Of a stretch of 6,746 nt of DNA, positions 1-5,291 are shown piece after piece (positions within the stretch are counted from its first letter, which is position 1; each line of letters starts with the position of its first letter). The notes below the pieces were generated by a model. The model saw only the letters and a list, made by a program, of their open reading frames with translations, was not told where the DNA came from and did no database searches. This DNA is from Clostridia bacterium. Its GTDB lineage: Bacteria; Bacillota; Clostridia; Oscillospirales; Acutalibacteraceae. Location: contig JAFRZS010000009.1 in the NCBI GenBank assembly GCA_017442445.1, positions 1 through 6,746 on the forward strand, written 5' to 3'. Position numbers and translations under genes: made by a program.

Positions 1-882
1 TCAATAGCAAACAGAGCTGTCCGTTTTGCAAATTTAAAATGCAGAACAATCGGCGCCTGTCGAGGTTTTGAACATTTGAAGCTTCACCCTGATGAATACA
101 AAAAGATGCTTGACTCAGGCGCAGAGCTTCTTTTCAATTCAAAAGAAGCGGCAGATTTTTTTGAAGAAAAATTCGGAAAACAGGATAAAATTTTTGTCAT
201 AGAAAATGCAATTGATTTTGAAAAAATTTCAAAAAAATCCGAAGAAAAAATTGATGAAAAGTTCGCAGAATTTTTTAACTCTCACAGAGTAATTTCAAAT
301 GTCGGAATTTTCAGCCGACACAAAGGTCATTGGGATTTGCTTAAAAGCTTTGAAATTATTAAAGAAAAAATCCCCGATGCCGGACTCTTGTTAGTCGGAC
401 ACAGAGGACTCTTGGAAGACGATATAAAAGACATGGTAAAACGCAATAAATTTGCCGATGATATTTTGCTTGTCGGTTATCAGGATAACCCTTTCAAATT
501 TGTAAAAAATTCAGAGGTCTTTGCACTGTCTTCCATCAGCGAAGGTTTTCCGAATGTTCTGCTTGAAGCTATGGCTGTTGAAACTCCGTGTGTTGCAACT
601 GCTTGTAAGACAGGGCCGAGAGAAATTATGAGTGATAAAAATCTCGGTGAAATTGAAGACGATTTTGTAATCACAGAAAACGGAATTCTTGTACCTGCAT
701 TTGAAGAAAAACCTGACTTCGATTACAACAATAAAAATATAAAACATCAGATTTTTGCAGATGCAATAATTAAAATGATGTCCGATGATGACCTTAAAAA
801 ATCCTGCACCAAAAACGCAAAAGAAAGAGTAAAACAAAACTCCTTTGATGCAATCGGACAGATGTATTTTGATTACTTGTAA
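1..882 (+). CDS. GT4-type glycosyltransferase, 3' part (5' end outside window)
   Basis: This would transfer a sugar from a nucleotide-sugar donor during synthesis of a cell-surface glycan in the cytoplasm; donor and acceptor cannot be told. The reading frame is open from base 1 and gives 293 residues, the C-terminal part of a protein of roughly 350-400 residues. A TTG at 76 could be taken as a start, but it has no ribosome binding site and the 25 codons before it read as protein (NRAVRFANLK, then IGACRGFEH), so the gene enters from the left. The GT-B C-terminal (Glycos_transf_1) domain shows a donor-side loop, FSRHKGHWDLL, and the EX7E signature in SEGFPNVLLEAMA (about nt 535-576). Spacing to the terminator suggests it ends its transcription unit. 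The family call is firm; the specific function is unknown. Confidence 0.88.
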   Translation, partial: SIANRAVRFANLKCRTIGACRGFEHLKLHPDEYKKMLDSGAELLFNSKEAADFFEEKFGKQDKIFVIENAIDFEKISKKSEEKIDEKFAEFFNSHRVISNVGIFSRHKGHWDLLKSFEIIKEKIPDAGLLLVGHRGLLEDDIKDMVKRNKFADDILLVGYQDNPFKFVKNSEVFALSSISEGFPNVLLEAMAVETPCVATACKTGPREIMSDKNLGEIEDDFVITENGILVPAFEEKPDFDYNNKNIKHQIFADAIIKMMSDDDLKKSCTKNAKERVKQNSFDAIGQMYFDYL

Positions 883-885
883 TCC

Positions 886-925
886 TACTGAAAATTTTTG
901 TATATGTATCGCTTTATTTGCAGTA
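886..925. repeat. 40-bp repeat element, copy 1 (inverted ends imperfect)
   Basis: It starts 3 bases after the glycosyltransferase stop codon. It begins TACTGAAAAT and ends ATTTGCAGTA, which are 10-bp inverted ends with one mismatch. The asymmetric 20-bp core is identical to the copies at 3180 and 3255, and the whole copy differs from copy 2 by one base. All three copies have the same orientation. It may be a small mobile or protein-binding element; the function is unknown. Confidence 0.85.
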
Positions 926-933
926 ATGTGTTG

Positions 934-976
934 CCGACGGTAAAGTTTATGCTTTGCTGTCGGTTTTTTATTTTTC
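934..976 (+). terminator. Rho-independent terminator of the glycosyltransferase unit
   Basis: A 12-bp stem (934-945 with 952-963), a 6-base loop and a T-rich tail (964-976). Two of the stem pairs are G-U in the + transcript and would be A-C mismatches in the - transcript. No T-run follows on the - strand, so it works for the glycosyltransferase. The tail runs into the 3' end of the convergent SLOG gene, whose stop codon (968-970) lies inside it. Confidence 0.85.
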
Positions 977-1420
977 TAAAATGTTTTTATAAAGTTTTCC
1001 CTTTTTCTCTGCATATTTCATCGCATCCTTGGCTCCGCCATAGGTACGGTAAACACTGGTCAACACATAATCACTTTTGTCTATCATCAAATAATTCCTT
1101 TCAGTTATTGCCCTTTTATAATGAATGCCGATAAGTTCTTCAGGAACAACAATTTTATCAAACCATTCTTGATAATAGTCTTTGTCTGTATTTATTTTAT
1201 TTGAAAAATACGGCAAAACTAAAATCAATTCAACATCTTTATACTTTCTTTTCGCTCTCCTTACAGCTGCAGAAAAGCTTTTATCAAAATTTCCCATATC
1301 CCCTGTCATAAAAACTTTCACACCATGTTGAAGTATAAGTTCTTCTATCAATCTGTCCAATTCATCATCTATGCCAAAATATAACTTCCTGTGTCCAAAC
1401 CCGCAACAAGTCTTTTTCAT
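968..1420 (-). CDS. SLOG-family protein (DUF1273/YpsA-like)
   Basis: A 150-residue soluble protein with the Rossmann-like SLOG fold. Proteins of this fold bind nucleotides or nucleotide-derived ligands, and comparative genomics links many of them to stress or conflict systems; no reaction can be assigned here. Visible marks are the N-terminal KKTCCGFGHRK (family members usually read CCFTGHR, so G-F replaces F-T), TGDMGNFD at about 39-46, a Ser-Asp pair at 116-117, and YGGAKDAMKYAEKKGK near the C terminus, the usual ligand-loop region. There is no signal peptide or membrane segment. I chose the ATG at 1420 because the family starts at this point; a GTG two codons upstream (1426) sits 4 bases after AAAGGA and is an alternative. 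The gene is divergent from the XRE regulator and has its own strong promoter (1458-1486). No clear terminator of its own was seen. Confidence 0.8.
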   Translation of the reverse strand: MKKTCCGFGHRKLYFGIDDELDRLIEELILQHGVKVFMTGDMGNFDKSFSAAVRRAKRKYKDVELILVLPYFSNKINTDKDYYQEWFDKIVVPEELIGIHYKRAITERNYLMIDKSDYVLTSVYRTYGGAKDAMKYAEKKGKLYKNILEK

Positions 1421-1457
1421 TTGCACCTATTCCTTTTTTAAAAGTAGTTTTTTCATT

Positions 1458-1486
1458 ATTATACAAATTTAATCGGTATAAATCAA
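1458..1486 (-). promoter_or_regulatory. Sigma-A promoter of the SLOG gene
   Basis: On the - strand, -35 TTGATT (1481-1486), a 17-bp spacer, and a perfect -10 TATAAT (1458-1463). This places the transcription start near 1451 and gives a leader of about 30 nt before the ATG at 1420. An 11-bp repeat lies in the spacer and again directly upstream of -35, so repression by a DNA-binding protein is likely. Confidence 0.75.
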
Positions 1487-1498
1487 GTTTAATCGGTA
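1468..1498. promoter_or_regulatory. Candidate operator: TTTAATCGGTA twice, 20 bp apart
   Basis: TTTAATCGGTA occurs at 1468-1478 and exactly again at 1488-1498. The 20-bp period is about two helical turns, so both copies face the same side of the DNA. A third, 9/11 match (TTTAATTTGTA, 1521-1531) overlaps the putative -10 of the XRE gene. The copies cover the SLOG promoter spacer and the bases next to its -35. The adjacent XRE protein is the natural candidate to bind here; that assignment is inferred from position only. Confidence 0.6.
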
Positions 1499-1529
1499 GT
1501 TAGATTATGATTATTACTAATTTAATTTG

Positions 1530-1535
1530 TATAAA
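1530..1535 (+). promoter_or_regulatory. Putative -10 of the XRE gene
   Basis: TATAAA on the + strand, 22 bases before the start codon. No good -35 is visible at the usual distance, so the promoter is weak or needs help. The segment 1524-1534 is an exact inverted copy of 1459-1469, which carries the -10 of the divergent SLOG promoter. Confidence 0.4.
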
Positions 1536-1557
1536 ATATAGGAAATGAGGTGATTGT

Positions 1558-1866
1558 ATGAACGAACAGTTTATAAGAGAACGAATTTCTGCTCTACGCA
1601 TAAAAAAGGGTGTGTCTGAATATAAAATGAGCTACGATCTCGGACACAGCAAAAGTTATATACAATCAATCTCGTCTGGTAGAGCATTACCTTCTTTATC
1701 CGAATTTCTGTTCATTTGTGAGTATCTCGGAGTAACTCCTAAGGAATTCTTTGATGAAGAAATATCCGAACCTGCTCTTATTCACACACTGAATGAAAAA
1801 ATCAAAACAATGTCCGATGATGACTTAAAAGCACTTATATCTGTCGCAGACAGAATGATTGATTAA
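1558..1866 (+). CDS. XRE-family helix-turn-helix transcriptional regulator
   Basis: A 102-residue DNA-binding protein, probably a repressor acting as a dimer. The Cro/CI-type HTH_3 domain covers about residues 6-65: IRERISALRIKKGVSE leads in, the recognition region is around SKSYIQSISSGRALPS, and the domain closes with the typical LGVTPKEFF. The remaining 35 residues are an acidic, helical tail (about 66-102) that may serve in dimerisation. ATG at 1558 is preceded by GAGGTG (1547-1552) at 5 bases, a clear ribosome binding site. It is divergent from the SLOG gene across 137 bp carrying repeated operator-like sites, which suggests it controls both. It ends against a terminator shared with the convergent ATPase gene. 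The family is certain; ligand and targets are unknown. Confidence 0.88.
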   Translation: MNEQFIRERISALRIKKGVSEYKMSYDLGHSKSYIQSISSGRALPSLSEFLFICEYLGVTPKEFFDEEISEPALIHTLNEKIKTMSDDDLKALISVADRMID

Positions 1867-1870
1867 AAAC

Positions 1871-1916
1871 AAAAACGAAACGGTGAAGTTTTTAGTATTT
1901 CACCGTTTCGTTTTTT
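1871..1916. terminator. Bidirectional terminator between the XRE and ATPase genes
   Basis: A perfect 17-bp inverted repeat (1871-1887 with 1899-1915) around an 11-base loop, with a GC-containing centre (CGAAACGGTGAA) and A/T tracts at the outer ends. T-runs therefore follow the hairpin on both strands. It lies between two convergent genes and overlaps the ATPase stop codon (1915-1917). The loop and one arm recur at 3296-3321. Confidence 0.9.
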
Positions 1917-3168
1917 AAAAATCATGACTGTTTTTGTCTAAGAGAAAATCATATAAACCTATCACCATAATTCCTTCTTCGGTATAATAAGGTGCAGGAA
2001 CATCTTTAACTACAATTATTTTCTTGAAAGAATCATCTATATTAAGCAGAGATTTTGATTCCTGTTGCATTTTTTCATTATCAGGTATTGAAAAGGCTGA
2101 TTGTATATAATATCGTTTTGATACCTTGTTACAAACAAAATCAACTTCCAGTTGCTTGTGCACAATTTTTCCTTCTGCATTTCTCTGTGTATGCGGTACA
2201 AGACCTACATCTACATTAAAGCCTCTTGTAATAAGCTCGTTATAAATTATATTCTCCATTGTGTGATTTTCTTCAATCTGACGAAAGTTTATTCTTGCAT
2301 TTCTTAAACCGATATCAGAAAAATAGAATTTCTGTGGAGTATCAATGTATTTCTTGCCTTTAATGTCATAGCGAATAGTTTTGTTTATTATAAACGCATC
2401 GCAGAGATAATCAATATAATTTCTGAGTGTGTTTGTACTTATAGCTTTCTGCTTTTTTGATTTGAATGTATCTGCAAGTTTTTTAGGATTTGTGAGTGAA
2501 CCTATTCCTGATGATAAAATATCAATCAATTCTTCAAATTCTTCTTTATTTTTGATATTGTGTCTTGAAATTATATCGTTGATATATGTTTCTTTAAAAA
2601 GGGTTTTCAAAAGCTCTGTTTTCTGCTCTACTGTGCTCAGCAAAACAACAGGCGGAAGTCCTCCATATAAAACATATTCATTCCATGCATCGTATTTATT
2701 TCCGTCATAAGACTCAACAAATTCTGAAAATGAAAGTGGTTGAATGTATAATTCATCACCTCGACCTCTGAACTCTGTAATTATATCTTTTGAAAGAAAC
2801 TTTGCATTACTTCCTGTTACATAAACATCAACATTTTTAATTCGGATGAGTCCGTTGAGCACTGCCTCAAAATCATTTAGCAGTTGCACTTCGTCAAGAA
2901 TAATATAATACATTTTATCATCTTTTATTTGCTCTTTTATAAAGGGATAAAGAATTTCCGGGTCACGAAATTTTTTATTTTCAAACGAATCAAACGCAAT
3001 TTCTATAATGTGATTTTCTTCTACGCCGCTTTCAATAAGATGATTTTTGAATAGAGTAAACAGAAGATATGATTTTCCTGAGCGACGCATTCCTGTAACA
3101 ACCTTTATAAGTCCGTTGTGTTTTTTCATTATAAGTTTGTTAAGGTAAATTTCTCTTTTAAACTCCAT
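1915..3168 (-). CDS. AAA-type ATP-binding protein with DUF4143 (nuclease-like) domain
   Basis: A 417-residue cytoplasmic P-loop ATPase of the AAA_14/DUF4143 family, widespread in gut anaerobes and often highly duplicated; its biological role is not established. Walker A is GMRRSGKS at residues 26-33 and Walker B is YYIILDEVQ at 87-95. A sensor-like VTGSNAKFLSKD follows. The C-terminal DUF4143 domain resembles PD-(D/E)XK nucleases: NELITRGF, then EVDFV at 341-345, then YYIQ, where Gln stands in place of the catalytic Lys, as is common in this family, so nuclease activity is doubtful. ATG at 3168 has AGAGGTG 5 bases upstream. Full length for the family and apparently intact. It is a single-gene unit with its own near-consensus promoter and terminator. 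The two 40-bp repeat copies flanking that promoter are its most unusual feature. Confidence 0.9.
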   Translation of the reverse strand: MEFKREIYLNKLIMKKHNGLIKVVTGMRRSGKSYLLFTLFKNHLIESGVEENHIIEIAFDSFENKKFRDPEILYPFIKEQIKDDKMYYIILDEVQLLNDFEAVLNGLIRIKNVDVYVTGSNAKFLSKDIITEFRGRGDELYIQPLSFSEFVESYDGNKYDAWNEYVLYGGLPPVVLLSTVEQKTELLKTLFKETYINDIISRHNIKNKEEFEELIDILSSGIGSLTNPKKLADTFKSKKQKAISTNTLRNYIDYLCDAFIINKTIRYDIKGKKYIDTPQKFYFSDIGLRNARINFRQIEENHTMENIIYNELITRGFNVDVGLVPHTQRNAEGKIVHKQLEVDFVCNKVSKRYYIQSAFSIPDNEKMQQESKSLLNIDDSFKKIIVVKDVPAPYYTEEGIMVIGLYDFLLDKNSHDF

Positions 3169-3179
3169 AATTGCACCTC

Positions 3180-3219
3180 TACTGAAAATTTTTGTATATG
3201 TATCGCTTTATTTTCAGTA
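3180..3219. repeat. 40-bp repeat element, copy 2 (perfect 10-bp inverted ends)
   Basis: TACTGAAAAT at one end and ATTTTCAGTA at the other are exact reverse complements, enclosing a 20-bp asymmetric core. Read on the - strand, it covers the predicted transcription start of the ATPase gene and its 5' leader. It ends where the ribosome binding site begins (TAG/AGGTG), so it could act as an operator or as an RNA hairpin beside the ribosome binding site. Confidence 0.9.
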
Positions 3220-3221
3220 CT

Positions 3222-3250
3222 ATTATACCCATATATACATATAAAGTCAA
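3222..3250 (-). promoter_or_regulatory. Near-consensus sigma-A promoter of the ATPase gene
   Basis: On the - strand, -35 TTGACT (3245-3250), a 17-bp spacer, and a perfect -10 TATAAT (3222-3227). The start would be near 3215, inside repeat copy 2. The promoter lies wholly within the 35 bp that separate repeat copies 2 and 3. Confidence 0.85.
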
Positions 3251-3254
3251 GTTC

Positions 3255-3294
3255 TACTGAAAATTTTTGTATATGTATCGCTTTATTTTCAATA
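3255..3294. repeat. 40-bp repeat element, copy 3
   Basis: Identical to copy 2 except for the third-last base (CAATA in place of CAGTA), which spoils one pair of the inverted ends. It starts 4 bases upstream of the -35 box of the ATPase promoter. The start-to-start distance to copy 2 is 75 bp, close to seven helical turns. Confidence 0.9.
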
Positions 3295-3295
3295 G

Positions 3296-3321
3296 AAAAC
3301 GAAACGGTGAAGCTTTTGATA
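3296..3321. repeat. Half-copy of the 1871-1916 terminator
   Basis: Seventeen bases (AAAACGAAACGGTGAAG, 3296-3312) are identical to 1872-1888. The similarity then runs through the loop (CTTTTGATAT against TTTTTAGTAT). The second arm is absent, so it cannot form the hairpin. It starts 1 base after repeat copy 3. Confidence 0.8.
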
Positions 3322-3433
3322 TCGCTCATTGTAAACTTAAAGGTTAATTTTAAATGCAAATCAACTTTCGTGCCGATAAGGTGCTTGTCAGAACAAAGTA
3401 TGAACGATTTAAAATGCTGTGCGCAGCACCCGA

Positions 3434-3461
3434 CATTCTGCACTTTGCATTCTGCATTAAG
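3434..3461. repeat. Heptamer-period repeat
   Basis: Four consecutive 7-base units: CATTCTG, CACTTTG, CATTCTG, CATTAAG. Two are identical and two are variants. It lies just before the racemase terminator. Function unknown; possibly a slippage-prone intergenic repeat. Confidence 0.6.
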
Positions 3462-3462
3462 C

Positions 3463-3494
3463 AAAAAAATCAGGGAGCATTCCCTGATTTTTTT
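3463..3494 (-). terminator. Rho-independent terminator of the murT-like operon
   Basis: An 8-bp stem, ATCAGGGA (3469-3476) with TCCCTGAT (3481-3488), a 4-base loop, and A/T tracts on both sides. Read on the - strand it ends in a run of T directly after the racemase stop codon (3493-3495), which overlaps the outer tract. Confidence 0.9.
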
Positions 3495-4551
3495 ACTTTA
3501 TTATTTTCTCAACATACTGTGATGTCATGACTCTGAGTGTTGCGGCGTAGTTCATTGTAAAGCTTAAAACATCGCCCACTTTATAATTTTTTTCAGAGTC
3601 GGTTACATCTAAAATTATATAGTCACTGCTGCCGCCTAAAATGTCAATCCCTTTATCTGTGGGAGTAAGTCCCGACAAAGAAACATCTTGTTTTCCGATT
3701 GCTATGAGTGCGCGTAATCTTTCTCCTCGGTCAACAATTTTTGTTTCCTCTCCGAAAGAGTTTGTATATCTTGTGCCTCTGGGTACAGACGGTTTTCTTC
3801 TTATCTCAACTATCTGAGCATTGAGAATAAAATTATCTCTGTTGAAATTTTCAAGCGGTTCCTCAAAGCACGGAATGTTGCCGAGAAAAATTGATTCTCC
3901 CATTCTTAAATTGTTGATTTTTTTCGGAAGCTTTCCGCTTAAAAGTAACTTTAAATTGCCCGAATTTCCGCCCGAAATTACGGGTAATTTTATATTGAAT
4001 TTTTCTTCAATTTCTTCTGCTAAAAAACTTAATTCCGCCATGTTTTCTTCACTCGGAATTACTCCGCCGTAGCAACAAAGATTTACTCCGATTCCGTACA
4101 AAATTATATTGTCAAGCTTCAGGGTTTTTTCAATTATTTCAAAAAGTTCTTCCCTGTCACAGCCTTCGCGCAGATCTCCCAATTCATACATCAGGATAAC
4201 CTTGTGCTTTTTGCTAAGCTTTTTTGCCGCTTCGTCAAGTGCTTTTATACTTGTCCATTCGCTGTTAAGACTTACATCTATAAGTTTTACAACATCATCA
4301 ATTTCAGACATCATCGGCTGACGGATAAACCATTTTTCAGAAGGAATATTTTCGTAGCTTTTTACATTCTCCATTCGTGACTCGCAAATGCAATCCACCG
4401 AACTTTCAACAAGCTTCTTTGTGATTTCAGGACAGTCGGAAACAAGCTTTGTAACAACACTCAGAGTTATCCCCGAATCATTACAAAGTGCTTTCATCTT
4501 CTTTGCGTTTTCAACAATTCTGTCCGTAAAAATTTCAACATTAGGATACAT
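3493..4551 (-). CDS. PLP-dependent alanine/ornithine racemase-family enzyme
   Basis: A 352-residue fold-type III PLP enzyme that would interconvert L- and D-forms of an amino acid in the cytoplasm. It resembles clostridial ornithine racemase (Orr) more than alanine racemase Alr in length and motifs. Lys35 in VVTK is the expected PLP Schiff-base lysine. Further landmarks are YELGDLREG, GIGVNLCCYGG, ISGGNSGN, LRMGESIFLG (phosphate region), VDRGERLRALIAIGKQDV and DILGGSSDYIILDVTDS. It is the last gene of the operon: ATG at 4551 lies 2 bases after the GatD-like stop, and its ribosome binding site (CAGGGA) sits in the end of that gene, so translation is probably coupled. Context with a Mur ligase suggests it supplies a D-amino acid for the cell wall; the substrate (Orn, Lys, Ala or another) cannot be read from the sequence. 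Confidence 0.87.
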   Translation of the reverse strand: MYPNVEIFTDRIVENAKKMKALCNDSGITLSVVTKLVSDCPEITKKLVESSVDCICESRMENVKSYENIPSEKWFIRQPMMSEIDDVVKLIDVSLNSEWTSIKALDEAAKKLSKKHKVILMYELGDLREGCDREELFEIIEKTLKLDNIILYGIGVNLCCYGGVIPSEENMAELSFLAEEIEEKFNIKLPVISGGNSGNLKLLLSGKLPKKINNLRMGESIFLGNIPCFEEPLENFNRDNFILNAQIVEIRRKPSVPRGTRYTNSFGEETKIVDRGERLRALIAIGKQDVSLSGLTPTDKGIDILGGSSDYIILDVTDSEKNYKVGDVLSFTMNYAATLRVMTSQYVEKIIK

Positions 4552-4553
4552 TT

Positions 4554-5291
4554 TTATCCCTGCTTTTCTCTGATAAATCTTTTGATGCAGACTGCGGATT
4601 TTCTTTCAAGGTCAAAGTCTAAAATTTTGCTTTCAACCTCGATATTCTTGGTTTCCATCGCAGTCTTTATAAGTGCCTGTGCAAACCACGGATTTTTAAC
4701 AAGCATCGGACCTAAGCAGTTTGTGAAAATAATATTCTTATAAACTGCGCCTTCTGTTGTGTCTTTGCCGTTGTTGCCTTTTCCGTAAGAGATTTTTCCG
4801 AGCGGTTTTGCTGATTTCAAGTGTGTATCGACCATTGAAATCTGTGTACCTATTACCTCATCTGCAGTATAGTTTTCAAGTATGAAATAAAGGTCATCGC
4901 CGTAAATATTTTTAACCTCTGTGCACTCCATATCAAGATACTGAAGTCCGTAGATAACATCACCGTTCTGTCTTGTGAGCTTATTTGCAAATGCCGCACC
5001 TGTTGCGCCCACAAGAATAATCATTTTTCCGCTTTCAACATATGCTTTCAGCTCGTCTTCCTGTTTCTTGAGCGCTCTGACAACTGAGTTTACGGATTTG
5101 ATTTCACCGACATTGAAGAAAAGTATATCGGAATTTTCAAAGTCTATTTTCTGTTCAAAGTTTTCAACTCTTGTGATTACCGGTTCAACAGACATTTCTT
5201 CTGCAACTTTCTTGAGTGCCATGAGATTACCTCTGTCACCGTGGAGATTAAGAATATCGGGATACATCCAGGATATATTTAACTTTTCCAT
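4554..5291 (-). CDS. GatD-like class I glutamine amidotransferase homologue lacking catalytic Cys and His
   Basis: At 245 residues it matches GatD in length and fold landmarks: YPDILNLHGDRGNLMALKK at 10-28 (GatD: LNLY.D.GN..AL) and ISYGKGNNGKDTTEGAVYKN at 166-185. True GatD releases ammonia from glutamine and passes it to MurT for amidation of lipid II glutamate. Here, by manual alignment with remembered S. aureus GatD, the nucleophile motif ICGGYQFLG is LVGATGAAF, so Cys94 is Val94. The histidine motif YLHGPILPKN is NCLGPMLVKN, so His is Leu192. The FIGGGSDREQ loop is FFNVGEIKSV, and the FENHGGR segment is also lost. Glutaminase activity is therefore unlikely. The frame is intact and sits mid-operon, so it is not a decaying gene. 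ATG at 5291 overlaps the upstream stop by one base (TAATG), with AAAGGAG 8 bases upstream. It may be a structural subunit or bind another ligand. Confidence 0.85.
   Translation of the reverse strand: MEKLNISWMYPDILNLHGDRGNLMALKKVAEEMSVEPVITRVENFEQKIDFENSDILFFNVGEIKSVNSVVRALKKQEDELKAYVESGKMIILVGATGAAFANKLTRQNGDVIYGLQYLDMECTEVKNIYGDDLYFILENYTADEVIGTQISMVDTHLKSAKPLGKISYGKGNNGKDTTEGAVYKNIIFTNCLGPMLVKNPWFAQALIKTAMETKNIEVESKILDFDLERKSAVCIKRFIREKQG

Larger units (their letters stand above)
3295..3462. other. Non-coding scar between the racemase and ATPase genes
   Basis: Together with the repeats and promoter at 3169-3294, this makes a gene-free stretch of about 320 bases. It holds a half-copy of the ATPase terminator (3296-3321), a small palindrome (TGCTG/CAGCA, about 3415-3429) and a 7-bp-period repeat (3434-3461). 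No reading frame here has a ribosome binding site or recognisable product. It reads like debris of rearrangement. Confidence 0.5.

Noticed and set aside
76..78. TTG as the start of the glycosyltransferase
   Set aside because: It has no ribosome binding site, and the frame stays open and protein-like back to base 1, so the gene is cut by the window edge.
898..1134. Small + strand open frame downstream of the glycosyltransferase
   Set aside because: It runs through repeat copy 1 and the terminator and lies opposite the SLOG gene; no ribosome binding site and no recognisable product.
3180..3294. Two 40-bp repeats with a 35-bp gap, like a minimal CRISPR array
   Set aside because: The gap is a near-consensus promoter for the next gene, a third copy stands alone 2.2 kb away, and there are no cas genes.
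3415..3429. Palindrome TGCTG/CAGCA as a terminator
   Set aside because: The stem is only 5 bp with no T-run on either side, and a proper terminator lies 50 bases away.
3129..3464. Open frame of 111 codons on the - strand across the repeats
   Set aside because: It overlaps the start of the ATPase gene and its promoter, the internal peptide repeat merely reflects the two DNA repeats, and it has no ribosome binding site or family resemblance.
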